NCBI RefSeq assembly: GCF_019039035.1
Contig: NZ_JAHNZT010000003.1
Location: 1 to 64,000 of the forward strand
DNA length: 64,000 nucleotides
Source: Citreicoccus inhibens
GTDB lineage: Bacteria > Myxococcota > Myxococcia > Myxococcales > Myxococcaceae
Direction: 5' to 3'
Positions 44,227 through 52,357 of this stretch are shown here, one piece after another. Within the stretch, counting starts at the first letter, position 1. Each line of letters opens with the position of its first letter. Below the pieces are notes generated by a model. The model searched no databases. It was not told where the DNA came from and worked only from the letters and a program-made list of their open reading frames with translations. The position numbers and the translations under genes are program-made.

Positions 44227-44256
44227 TTGACCCTGGCGTGACCGGGTCCGTAGGAT
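44227..44256 (+). promoter_or_regulatory. Candidate sigma-70-type promoter for the soluble kinase
   Basis: TTGACC (5 of 6 matches to TTGACA), an 18-bp spacer and TAGGAT (4 of 6 matches to TATAAT). The -10 ends 10 nt before the ATG, so transcription would start at or within a few bases of the start codon, giving a nearly leaderless mRNA. No Shine-Dalgarno site precedes the ATG, which agrees. Confidence 0.45.
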
Positions 44257-44266
44257 CCGGCCCCCC

Positions 44267-45385
44267 ATGCCCCCGAAGGCCATTGGCCCCTACCACGTCC
44301 TGGAGACGCTCGGCAGCGGCGGGGCCGGGACCGTCTATCGCGCCCTGGACCGCCGCACGAACGACGAGGTCGCGCTGAAGCTGTTGTCAGCGGGCCCGGC
44401 GCTGGACGCACGCGCGTCGCAGCGGCTGGCGCGCGAGTTCGAGACGCTGGCGGACCTCTCGCACCCCAACGTGGTGAAGGTCTTCGACGCGGGCGTCCAC
44501 CAGGGCTGGCCGTACCTGGCCATGGAGCTCATCGAGGGCCTCACGCTGCGGCCCTACCTGGAGATGCGCGGCGCGGAGCTGCACTCCCCGCCGAGCGGCC
44601 ACACGCCCCGCCGCCCCCTCTCCGTCCGCCGCACGGCCGACGACGACTTCGGCAGCGACAGCGAGCGCGAGCCCTTCGACGACTCGGACGACGACGTCCT
44701 CCCCGGCACCTTCAACCTGGATGCCTTCGCGGAGGAGTCCCCGAGCGAGGACCTCGCCAGCTTCCAGGGTGACTCCGCGCGCCACGCGCTGGATTCCGAT
44801 GACTCGATGGAGCCGCCGCGTCCCGTGCCCGCGCCGAAGAAGGCGCCCGCCCCGACCGCGCCGCGCGTGGAAGACCTGAACCGTCCCGAGCGGATGGGTC
44901 GACTCAAGGACGCCATGCTCCAGGTCTGCGAGGCGCTCGCATACATCCACGGGCACGGGCTGGTGCACCGCGACCTCAAGCCCTCCAACATCATGGTGGA
45001 CGAGGATCGCCAGGTGCGGTTGATGGACTTCGGCCTGGCGAAGTTCCTCGCGGATGACGCGCAGATCACCGCGGACGGCAAGCTGGTGGGCACGTACCGG
45101 TACATGGCGCCGGAGCAGATCCTCGGCGAGCCATTGGATGGGCGCGCGGACCTGTACAGCCTCGGCGTCATCCTGTACGAGCTGCTCGGTGGGCGTCCGC
45201 CGTTCGACGCCAAGACACCGCACGAGCTGTGGCGTCAGGTCCTGGAGACCGAGCCGCCACCCCTGCTCGCGCTCAACCTGCATGGGGACCCTCAGTTCGC
45301 GAGGGTCGCCCACCGCCTCATCCGCAAGGAGCCGGACGATCGGTTCCAGACGGCCGAGGAAGTCTACGAGGCCCTCTCCGAGTGA
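44267..45385 (+). CDS. Soluble Ser/Thr kinase with large acidic insert
   Basis: A 372-residue Hanks kinase without a membrane helix. GSGGAGTVY loop (16-24), Lys38, catalytic loop HRDLKPSN (234-241), DFGLAK (254-259), APEQ. Between the hinge/alphaD region and alphaE, residues about 103-206 form an extra Asp/Glu/Ser/Pro-rich insert ([19 protein letters not shown] and others). This keeps the usual LK-type catalytic loop, unlike the other three kinases in the window. The stop overlaps the pseudouridine synthase start (GTGA). Confidence 0.9.
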   Translation: MPPKAIGPYHVLETLGSGGAGTVYRALDRRTNDEVALKLLSAGPALDARASQRLAREFETLADLSHPNVVKVFDAGVHQGWPYLAMELIEGLTLRPYLEMRGAELHSPPSGHTPRRPLSVRRTADDDFGSDSEREPFDDSDDDVLPGTFNLDAFAEESPSEDLASFQGDSARHALDSDDSMEPPRPVPAPKKAPAPTAPRVEDLNRPERMGRLKDAMLQVCEALAYIHGHGLVHRDLKPSNIMVDEDRQVRLMDFGLAKFLADDAQITADGKLVGTYRYMAPEQILGEPLDGRADLYSLGVILYELLGGRPPFDAKTPHELWRQVLETEPPPLLALNLHGDPQFARVAHRLIRKEPDDRFQTAEEVYEALSE

Positions 45386-46332
45386 GCACCCCCACCACGC
45401 ACACCCTCACCGTGGACGCCGACAAGGCGGGCCAGCGGGTCGACCTCTTTGTCGGCGAGGCGCTCGGCCTGTCGCGCGCGCGCCTCAAGCGCCTGTTCGA
45501 CTCGGGCGCGGTGCGCGTCAACGGGCGCCCCGCGAAGAAGGGCCTCACGGTGACGGCCGGCCAGCAGGTGGCCGTCGTGGTGGAGCCCGACGCCCCCGAG
45601 GCGGTGCCCGACGAGGGCTTCCCCCTGGTCGTCCTGCACGAGGACGCCACGCTCGTGTTCGTGGACAAGCCCGCGGGTCGGCCCTCGCATCCGCTCCAGC
45701 CCGGCGAGACAGGCACCGTGGCCAACGCGCTCATCGCGCGCTATCCCGAGTGCGCGCAAGCGTCGCTGTCGCCGCGCGAGGGCGGCCTCTGTCACCGCCT
45801 GGACGTGGAGACCTCCGGCGTGCAGGTGGCCGCTCGCACGCGCGAGGCGTGGACCACCGTGCGCGAGGCCTTCAGTGAGCGCGCCGTGGACAAGCGCTAC
45901 CTGGCGCTGGTGACGGGCCCGCTGGTGGACGAGGGCGAGATTGAAGTCCCGCTGCGCCACCACCCGCGCCATCCGGACCGCGTGGAGCCCGCGCCCCACG
46001 GCGCCGAGGACGCGCGCGAGGCCCTGTCTCACTTCCGCGTGCTGTCGCGCGCGGGGGACTACAGCCTCGTCGAGGTGCGCATCCTCACAGGCGTGCTGCA
46101 TCAGGTACGCGCGCACCTCGCGGGCGTGGGCGCCCCCATCGTCGGCGACGCGCTCTACGGCGGGCGCGAGTCGCCGGGCCTGTCGCGCTTCTTCCTCCAC
46201 GCGCGCGCGCTCGAGGTGACGCACCCCGTGACGCACAAGCGGCTGCTCGTGCAGAGCCCGCTGCCAGCCGAGCTGCGCGCGGAGCTGGAGCGCCACCACC
46301 TCACGCTCCCCGAGCCCACGCCGCGAGGTTGA
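45382..46332 (+). CDS. RluA-family RNA pseudouridine synthase with S4 domain
   Basis: A 316-residue pseudouridine synthase. An N-terminal S4 RNA-binding domain (about 14-70; [21 protein letters not shown]) is followed by the RluA-type catalytic domain: active-site Asp in [10 protein letters not shown], the KRYLALV strand and [18 protein letters not shown]. RluA/C/D members modify rRNA or tRNA; which site is not evident. Start GTG lies in a 4-nt overlap with the kinase stop. Confidence 0.92.
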   Translation: MSTPTTHTLTVDADKAGQRVDLFVGEALGLSRARLKRLFDSGAVRVNGRPAKKGLTVTAGQQVAVVVEPDAPEAVPDEGFPLVVLHEDATLVFVDKPAGRPSHPLQPGETGTVANALIARYPECAQASLSPREGGLCHRLDVETSGVQVAARTREAWTTVREAFSERAVDKRYLALVTGPLVDEGEIEVPLRHHPRHPDRVEPAPHGAEDAREALSHFRVLSRAGDYSLVEVRILTGVLHQVRAHLAGVGAPIVGDALYGGRESPGLSRFFLHARALEVTHPVTHKRLLVQSPLPAELRAELERHHLTLPEPTPRG

Positions 46333-46336
46333 GGGG

Positions 46337-46750
46337 CTACTCGCCCATCACCTTCACGACGACGCGCTTGCGGCGTTGTCCATCGAACTCGGCGTAGAAC
46401 ACCTGCTGCCAGGGCCCCAGGTCGAGCTTCCCCGCCGTGACGGGAAGGATGACCTGGTGGTGGACGAGCAGCGACTTGAGATGCGCGTCGCCGTTGTCCT
46501 CCCCGGTGCGGTGGTGCCGGTAGTCAGGACCCGCGGGGGCGAGGTGCTGGAGCCACTCCCAGATGTCCTCGTGGAGACCGGACTCGTCGTCGTTGACGAA
46601 GATGCCCGCGGTGATGTGCATGGCGGACACGAGCACCATGCCCTCCTGGATGCCGCTCTTGCGCACGAGCGACGTCACCGTGTCCGTCAGGCGCACCAGC
46701 TCGCGCTTCGCTTTCGTCTCGAACCAGAGATACTCGGTGAGGGTCTTCAT
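46337..46750 (-). CDS. YjbQ/UPF0047 family protein
   Basis: A 137-residue small conserved protein. [31 protein letters not shown], the His/Glu cluster [13 protein letters not shown] and [23 protein letters not shown] are the family signatures (the GxW motif). Some members bind thiamine phosphate-like ligands, and the E. coli homologue YjbQ has a weak thiamin-phosphate-synthase activity (memory). The gene is back to back with dinB, 42 nt apart, and converges with the pseudouridine synthase. Confidence 0.9.
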   Translation of the reverse strand: MKTLTEYLWFETKAKRELVRLTDTVTSLVRKSGIQEGMVLVSAMHITAGIFVNDDESGLHEDIWEWLQHLAPAGPDYRHHRTGEDNGDAHLKSLLVHHQVILPVTAGKLDLGPWQQVFYAEFDGQRRKRVVVKVMGE

Positions 46751-46792
46751 GAGGACGCTCTGTCAGAGGGGACCGCTACAGTGACCCACGTC

Positions 46793-47995
46793 ATGCGAGC
46801 CATCATCCACGTGGACATGGATGCGTTCTATGCATCGGTGGAGCAGCGGGACAACCCGTCCCTGCGAGGCAAGCCCGTCATCGTCGGCGGACATGCCCAG
46901 CGCGGGGTGGTGGTCGCCGCATCCTACGAAGTCCGGCCCTTCGGCGTGCGCAGCGCGATGCCCATGGCCCGAGCCATGAAGCAGGCGCCGCACGCCATCG
47001 TCGTCAAGCCCCGCTTCCCCGCCTACGCCGAGGCCAGCGAGGCCGTCTTCAACATCTTCGAGCGCTACACGCCCCTCATCGAGCCGCTGTCGCTCGACGA
47101 GGCGTTCCTCGACGTGACGGCCTCGGTGGGATTGTTCGGCTCGCCCGCGGAGATTGCGCGGCGGATCCGCAAGGAGATCGCCACGGAGCTGGGACTGCCG
47201 GCCTCGGCGGGCATCGCGAACGCGAAGTTCGTGGCGAAGATTGCCTCGGACCTCGCCAAGCCCAACGGGCAGCGCGAAGTGCGCTCCGAGGAGACGGTGG
47301 CCTTCCTCGCGGGCCTGCCCGTGTCGCGCCTCTGGGGCGTGGGGCCCAAAACGGAAGAGGCGCTCAAGCACGAGGGCCTGGAGACCATCGGGGACGTGGC
47401 GCTCAAGGACTCGGCCTGGTTGGACAGCCGGTTCGGCAGCAGCGGGCGGCACCTGTGGGAGCTGTCGCATGGCATTGACGCGCGCGACGTGGTGCCGGAC
47501 CGCGCGGCGCGCAGCGTGGGCGCCGAGGACACGTTCGACGAGGACCTCACGGGCCAGGAAGCGCTCCGGCCGCACGTGCACGCGCAAGCGTTGCGCGTGG
47601 CGCGGCGACTGCGGCGCGCGGGCCTGAAGGGGCGCGTCATCCAGCTCAAGTTGAAGTTCAGCGACTTCACGGTCGTCACGCGGCGCACGACGCTGCGCGA
47701 GGCCACCGACGACGGTCAAACCCTCTACCGCACGGCGCTCGACCTCCTGGAGCGCGCGCACGAGGGGCGCGCGCTGCGACTCACGGGGGTGAGCGTCCTG
47801 CTGGACGAGGAGCCGCCCCAGCTCGGCCTCTTCCCCGCCGCGCCACCGCGCAGCGCGAAGCTGAACGCGGTGTTGGACCGCATCGCGGACCGCTTCGGGA
47901 CCAAGGCCATCACCACGGCGGACATCGCGGGCGCGGATGCCTCGGACGACGGGGCGCATCGCTCCGAGCGGCCGGTGGACAAGCCGCGTCGCTGA
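46793..47995 (+). CDS. dinB: DNA polymerase IV (Y-family translesion polymerase)
   Basis: A 400-residue Y-family polymerase. HVDMDAFYASVEQ (catalytic Asp), YEVRPFGVRSAMP and SLDEAFLDVT (metal-binding acids) mark the palm; the little-finger domain follows at about 240-345. QLGLF near residue 345 is a beta-clamp-binding motif. Pol IV makes error-prone bypass synthesis past lesions. An acidic C-terminal tail with charged residues follows. The ATG was chosen for the standard MRAIIHVDMDAFY N-terminus. TACAGT, a possible -10, lies 10 nt before the ATG. Confidence 0.95.
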   Translation: MRAIIHVDMDAFYASVEQRDNPSLRGKPVIVGGHAQRGVVVAASYEVRPFGVRSAMPMARAMKQAPHAIVVKPRFPAYAEASEAVFNIFERYTPLIEPLSLDEAFLDVTASVGLFGSPAEIARRIRKEIATELGLPASAGIANAKFVAKIASDLAKPNGQREVRSEETVAFLAGLPVSRLWGVGPKTEEALKHEGLETIGDVALKDSAWLDSRFGSSGRHLWELSHGIDARDVVPDRAARSVGAEDTFDEDLTGQEALRPHVHAQALRVARRLRRAGLKGRVIQLKLKFSDFTVVTRRTTLREATDDGQTLYRTALDLLERAHEGRALRLTGVSVLLDEEPPQLGLFPAAPPRSAKLNAVLDRIADRFGTKAITTADIAGADASDDGAHRSERPVDKPRR

Positions 47996-48094
47996 AGGCG
48001 CCTGGAGCAAGGCCCCCGCATTCAGCAGGCGAACGACCAGGCACTTGCGCCCCCCCGCGGTGAGGGACACGCCGCAGCAGTGCCCACCAACACC

Positions 48095-48124
48095 GAGGCC
48101 CATCCCTGGGAAGAGATGGGCCTC
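48095..48124. terminator. Perfect 10-bp stem-loop between convergent dinB and pcnB
   Basis: GAGGCCCATC pairs exactly with GATGGGCCTC across a 10-nt loop. It sits 99 nt past the dinB stop and 11 nt past the pcnB stop on the opposite strand, so it could act in both directions. No U-run follows on either strand, so this is probably an intrinsic-like or processing stop rather than a classic terminator. Confidence 0.6.
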
Positions 48125-48135
48125 GAAGGTGAGAC

Positions 48136-49953
48136 TCAGGCCTCGCCTGCGTCGGAGCCGGATGAAGAGCCCGAGCCCTTGCCCGAACCGCTCCCCGGGC
48201 GACGGCGACGACGGCGACGACGCTTGCGGCCCGGCCCGTCGCCTTCCGCGGACGGGGCGGCGGAAGAAGCATCGGGGCGAGGCGGCGGCACATCGCCGGC
48301 CTTCCACGCCTCCAGTTGCTCGCGCCCCTCGTCCGTGGCCTCCACCGTCATCTCGAAGACGGCCAGCGCCTCGTTGAAGAGCGGGTGGCGACGGAAGGCG
48401 CCCGTCTTGCGGCGGCGCTCGCCCGAGAGCGTGCGCTGCGCCAGGAGCAGCATGCGGCACCGCTCCGCGATGCGACGCGGGAGGCGCGCGGACTGCACGA
48501 AGCCCGCGAGGAGATCCTCGATGACGTGCGCGACGGACGGGCGGCCCGCGTCCTGCGGCTCCTCTGGCGGCTGCGCGCGGCTGATGGGCACCAGGAGCGT
48601 GGCCAGGAGAATCGCGTCATCCAGCGGCTCACCCGCCGCCAGCCGGCGATCCAACGCCCCGGCGAAGGCGTAGAAGGTCTTCTCCCCTTCCTTGCCGTAC
48701 TGCTTGAGGTACGCGTCCAGCGGGGGCAAGAGGAGCTTCAGCGCATCCAGCGCGGACAGCAGCTTGAGCGCCGGGGCCGCGACGCCGCCGCGGATGAGCC
48801 GGAAGGTCTCCTCCAGCAACCGCGCGGGAGCGCAGCGCGGCAGGTCCTCCACCGCGCCCTCCATCGCCGCGTAGGTGCGCGACTCGATGTCCAGGTCCAG
48901 CTTGGCCGCGAACCGCACCGCGCGGAGGATGCGCACCGGATCCTCGCGCATGCGAATCTCCGGATCGCCGATGGTGCGGATGAAGCGCTCGTCCAGGTCG
49001 CGCCGGCCGCGGACGTAGTCGATGACCCGTCCCTCGCTGACGTCGTAGAACAGGCCGTTGATGGTGAAGTCGCGGCGGCGCGCGTCCTGCTGCGCCGTGC
49101 CGAAGACGTTGTCGTGCGTGATGAGCAGGTCGTCTTCCGACGGCGCGGCCTCGCTGTCCTCTTCGACGGCGGGCGCCTCCATCTCCAGCGGGTTGGCGCG
49201 GAAGGTGGAGACCTCAATGATCTTCCCGCCCTTGAAGTAGACGTGCGCCAGACGGAAGCGACGACCAATCAACCGGCAGTTTCGGAAGATGGCGCGCACC
49301 TCGCCCGGGTGGGCGCTGGTGGCCACATCGAAGTCCTTGGGCTTGCGACCCAGCAAGAGGTCGCGCACGCAGCCCCCCACCAGATAGGCCTGATGGCCGT
49401 GCTGGTGCAGCCGCAACACCACCTTCAGCGCGTCGGGGTCCAACGAGTCCGGGTCAATCTCCGCGGGCTCTCCGGTGCGCGTCGTCGTGGGGGCCTGTAG
49501 CTCGGGCTCGAAGGAGGCGGGCTCTGGCTCGGGCTCGGGGACCGGCTCGGGCTCCGCCTCGGCGACTTCCTCGGTGCCGAGGGCGAGCAGGACGTCGTCA
49601 CCCTCCTCGGGAAGTCCCGAGTCGTCGCCGTCATCGGTGTCGTCGTCATCGAACGCCTCACCGGCATCCGCCGCGTCGGCGGCGAGGGAGGGTTCGGCGG
49701 GCTCCGGGTCTCGGGGATGGGAGGACAGGGTTTCACTCTCGACCGGGAGCGACGCGGGGACCGTCGGCGCGCTCGCCTCGGTCGACTCCGTGTGTCCCGT
49801 GAGTTCCAGGGGGGAAGACATAGAAAGAACCTCGCGCGCTGAGCCGAGCGCCGCCACCTCGGAGGAGGCATCCCCGCGCGCATCGTTCTCGGGCGCGGTT
49901 GGCGGCAGTTCGCCGTCTGTCGGCGTGTCGGTCGGGTCTCGCGTCATTGCCAT
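48136..49953 (-). CDS. pcnB: Poly(A) polymerase / CCA-type nucleotidyltransferase
   Basis: A 605-residue class II nucleotidyltransferase. The acidic N-terminal tail (about 1-165, Glu/Asp/Pro/Ser) is followed by the head domain: YLVGGCVRDLLLGRKPKDFDVATSA with GG and the DxD metal pair, RRRDFTINGLFYD, and DPVRILRAVRFAAKLD. The C-terminal end is basic with a run of one Lys and eight Arg, then Gly/Ser. It may be the poly(A) polymerase that tags RNA for decay; CCA-adding enzymes share this head. The ATG (MAMTRDP) was chosen as the first with a protein-like start. Confidence 0.88.
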   Translation of the reverse strand: MAMTRDPTDTPTDGELPPTAPENDARGDASSEVAALGSAREVLSMSSPLELTGHTESTEASAPTVPASLPVESETLSSHPRDPEPAEPSLAADAADAGEAFDDDDTDDGDDSGLPEEGDDVLLALGTEEVAEAEPEPVPEPEPEPASFEPELQAPTTTRTGEPAEIDPDSLDPDALKVVLRLHQHGHQAYLVGGCVRDLLLGRKPKDFDVATSAHPGEVRAIFRNCRLIGRRFRLAHVYFKGGKIIEVSTFRANPLEMEAPAVEEDSEAAPSEDDLLITHDNVFGTAQQDARRRDFTINGLFYDVSEGRVIDYVRGRRDLDERFIRTIGDPEIRMREDPVRILRAVRFAAKLDLDIESRTYAAMEGAVEDLPRCAPARLLEETFRLIRGGVAAPALKLLSALDALKLLLPPLDAYLKQYGKEGEKTFYAFAGALDRRLAAGEPLDDAILLATLLVPISRAQPPEEPQDAGRPSVAHVIEDLLAGFVQSARLPRRIAERCRMLLLAQRTLSGERRRKTGAFRRHPLFNEALAVFEMTVEATDEGREQLEAWKAGDVPPPRPDASSAAPSAEGDGPGRKRRRRRRRRPGSGSGKGSGSSSGSDAGEA

Positions 49954-50272
49954 GGACGCCCCGAACGGGGCGCTACAAGGGCAGCCGTCTATACCGCATC
50001 CTCCCGGGAAGGGAGTAGCGCAGGAAGACATTGTTGACCGGGGCCCCCCAGCCGGCGCGCGGCCGCCTCCGCCCACCTGCCAGGTAACCGGAAAGACGGG
50101 CCCTTCCCTTCCGCTCGGAGCGGAGCGGCCATCGGGGACAGGGATGTGGGAAGGGCCCGGGCCATCCCAGGGTGAACGCCTCCCAGACACGGAAACGTTC
50201 TGGAACCGGCCCCGCGCCTGAGGCCCGCCTATCCGGGGAGCGGGCAGCCAGCGGGCCATCCGCCCCGTCAGG
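49954..50272. other. 319-bp region between pcnB start and App1-like gene end
   Basis: No gene is supported. It is the leader region of pcnB (minus) and the trailer of the plsX group. It holds a 12-bp inverted repeat enclosing a small hairpin, described separately. An extra GC-rich stretch (CTCCCGGGAAGGGAG near 50005) can also pair. No promoter with clear -35/-10 spacing was found. Confidence 0.6.
50097..50159. repeat. 12-bp inverted repeat enclosing a small hairpin, upstream of pcnB
   Basis: CGGGCCCTTCCC (50097-50108) and GGGAAGGGCCCG (50148-50159) are exact reverse complements, 39 nt apart. Within the spacer, CCGCT and AGCGG pair around CGG (50111-50123). The whole could fold as a large stem-loop in RNA: a transcript end for the plsX group or an element in the pcnB leader. 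Confidence 0.75.
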
Positions 50273-51316
50273 TCACGTGGCCGGCTTGGTGCGCGCCTTG
50301 TGGTTTCGAGGCAGCGCGTGGGAGATGAGTGACACGTAGTCCACGGCCTGGACCGGCGGCGGGGGCGGCGGTGTCCCCAGCGCGGCCAGCCGCTTGCTGA
50401 AGGCCGCGAGGATGTCCGGCACCGGCCGCATGGCCTTGAACAGCGCGTTGGGACCCTCCAGCGCCTGCGACAGCGCGATGGCCGCCTGCTGCAAGGGCAG
50501 GCCGCGGCGCAAGAGGTCCTGGAACGAGTTGGACAGGGTGATGATGTTGTGCCCCGCCGTCTGCACCATCTCCACGGCGATCTTCAGCACCTGGGGCGCC
50601 GTGAGGTGCCCGTCCGCCAGGAGCACCAGCGCCGCCTGGAAGTAGTTGAACACGGGCACCACGCGGGGCCCGTAGGGCGTGAAGTGCGCGGGCGGCGTCA
50701 ACCGGTCCAGGTGGATGAAGATGCGGCGCACGGGATCCGCGACGGGAATCTTCTTCCAGGCCGCGTGCACCCGCGTGACGTCATCCGGGTACACCCCGCC
50801 GGCCTCCAGCACCTGCGACAGCACGCGCTCGTCCACGCGCCCCGCGATGAGGTCCGCGTAGAGCGAGTAGATGAACGCGTCCGCCTCCGCGTCGTCGCCG
50901 AAGAGCACCTCCTCGGCCTCCACGGGCGCGTTGACGCGGCTCTCGAGGATCGCCGGCAGCTTGTAGCCCACCTGTCCGCGCAGCGCCCGGAAGCGCCCGC
51001 GCAGCAGGTTGCCCACGTTGTCCTTGAGGACGAACTCGTCCCACTGCACGCCGTCCAGCTTGAGCTTCTCCTCGAGCACGGCGCGCATCTGCTTGGGGCT
51101 CCCCGAGACGATGCACAGCCGCGAGTCCCCGTTGGCCGCCAGCTCGCGGATGAGCGCGCTGGCGCCCGGCACGGCGGTCTTCTCGTGCGCCTTCTGGAAC
51201 GCCGTGCGCACCAGGTCCCGGAGCGACTCGAACTCCGTCTGGAGGTACGTCTTGTCCAGGTCCCACCGGTAGATGCGCCGAGGGGGCCGGGGATCGATGC
51301 GGTCCGGCAGGCTCAC
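50273..51316 (-). CDS. App1/DUF2183-like HAD phosphatase
   Basis: A 347-residue protein. YRWDLDKTYLQTEF near residue 15 holds the DxDxT nucleophile motif of HAD enzymes, and CIVSGSPKQMR is HAD motif II with the Ser. The FGDDAEADAFIYSLYADL segment gives the acidic motif IV. This suits DUF2183/App1 relatives, which are phosphatidate phosphatases in yeast (memory). The start overlaps the plsX stop (ATGA), which suggests a phospholipid-related job. The C-terminus is Pro-rich then basic. Confidence 0.75.
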   Translation of the reverse strand: MSLPDRIDPRPPRRIYRWDLDKTYLQTEFESLRDLVRTAFQKAHEKTAVPGASALIRELAANGDSRLCIVSGSPKQMRAVLEEKLKLDGVQWDEFVLKDNVGNLLRGRFRALRGQVGYKLPAILESRVNAPVEAEEVLFGDDAEADAFIYSLYADLIAGRVDERVLSQVLEAGGVYPDDVTRVHAAWKKIPVADPVRRIFIHLDRLTPPAHFTPYGPRVVPVFNYFQAALVLLADGHLTAPQVLKIAVEMVQTAGHNIITLSNSFQDLLRRGLPLQQAAIALSQALEGPNALFKAMRPVPDILAAFSKRLAALGTPPPPPPVQAVDYVSLISHALPRNHKARTKPAT

Positions 51317-52356
51317 CGCTCGAGCCCCTCCCGGATGGCGGTGCCCAGCTCATGCGCCACGGCCTTGGCCGCCACCTTCCCCGCGTTGGCGATGGCGCGC
51401 GCCCGCGAGCGTCCGTGCGCCTTGATGAAGATGCGGTCGAACCCGAGGATGGGCGCGCCCCCGTACTGCTCCCAGTCGGTGATGTCCTTGAGGCGCTGGA
51501 TGCCGCTGGACAGCATGGCCAGGCCCGCGCGCCAGCGCAGGCTCTCCTTGTAGGCGTACTGGGCCAGCTCCATCACCGTGTCGTGCACGCCTTCGAGCAT
51601 CTTCAGGCACACGTTGCCCACGAAGCCGTCCGTGACGATGACGTCCGCGGTGCCCTTGGGAATGTCGATGCCCTCCACGTTGCCCGTGAAGTTGAGGTTC
51701 GGCATGGCGAGCAGCCTCGCATGCGCCTCCGTCACGCGGGGCGGGCCCTTCTGCGGCTCCACCCCGTTGGAGAGCAACGCCACCTTGGGCCGCTCATTGC
51801 GCGAGATGATGCGCGCATAGGCCGAGCCCATCACCGCGAACGCCACCAGGTCATCCGCGGTGGCCTCCACCGTGGCGCCCACGTCGAGGATGAGGCTGAA
51901 CGGGTCCTGCTTCTCACCGCGCACGCCCCGCGTGGGGTACACGGTGGCGAGCGCCGCGCGCCGCACGCCGGGGATGAGCTGGAAGTGCCGAGCGCACGCG
52001 AGCACGCCCGCGCCCGTGTTGCCCGCGGACACCAGCGCCTGCGCCTCGCCCTCGGCCACCAATCGCGCCGCCACGGACACGGAGGCCTGGGGCTTGCGCG
52101 CCAGCGCCTCACCCGGCTTCTCATCCATGCCGACGTACTCTGCGGCGTGGTGGATGGAGAGGCGCTCGCCGTTGTGCTTGGTCTGCGCCAGCACCTCATC
52201 GATGAGCCTGCGATCGCCCACGAGCAGCGTGTGGATGTGAGGTGACTCCAGCGAGAGCTGGGCCGCGCCGCGCACGACCTCCGTCGGCCCGTAGTCTCCC
52301 CCCATCACGTCGAAAGCGATCGTGATCTGCTCCGGCTTGCCCACCATGCCTCCCAT
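51313..52356 (-). CDS. plsX: Phosphate acyltransferase PlsX
   Basis: A 347-residue PlsX, which makes acyl-phosphate from acyl-ACP for phosphatidic acid synthesis. Conserved: IAFDVMGGDYGP, VSAGNTGA, GNVEG, and VTDGFVGNVCLK; length matches the family. First ATG chosen; a second lies three codons in. It is 1 nt after the MFS stop and overlaps the App1-like gene by 4 nt. Confidence 0.95.
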   Translation of the reverse strand: MGGMVGKPEQITIAFDVMGGDYGPTEVVRGAAQLSLESPHIHTLLVGDRRLIDEVLAQTKHNGERLSIHHAAEYVGMDEKPGEALARKPQASVSVAARLVAEGEAQALVSAGNTGAGVLACARHFQLIPGVRRAALATVYPTRGVRGEKQDPFSLILDVGATVEATADDLVAFAVMGSAYARIISRNERPKVALLSNGVEPQKGPPRVTEAHARLLAMPNLNFTGNVEGIDIPKGTADVIVTDGFVGNVCLKMLEGVHDTVMELAQYAYKESLRWRAGLAMLSSGIQRLKDITDWEQYGGAPILGFDRIFIKAHGRSRARAIANAGKVAAKAVAHELGTAIREGLER

Positions 52357-52357
52357 C

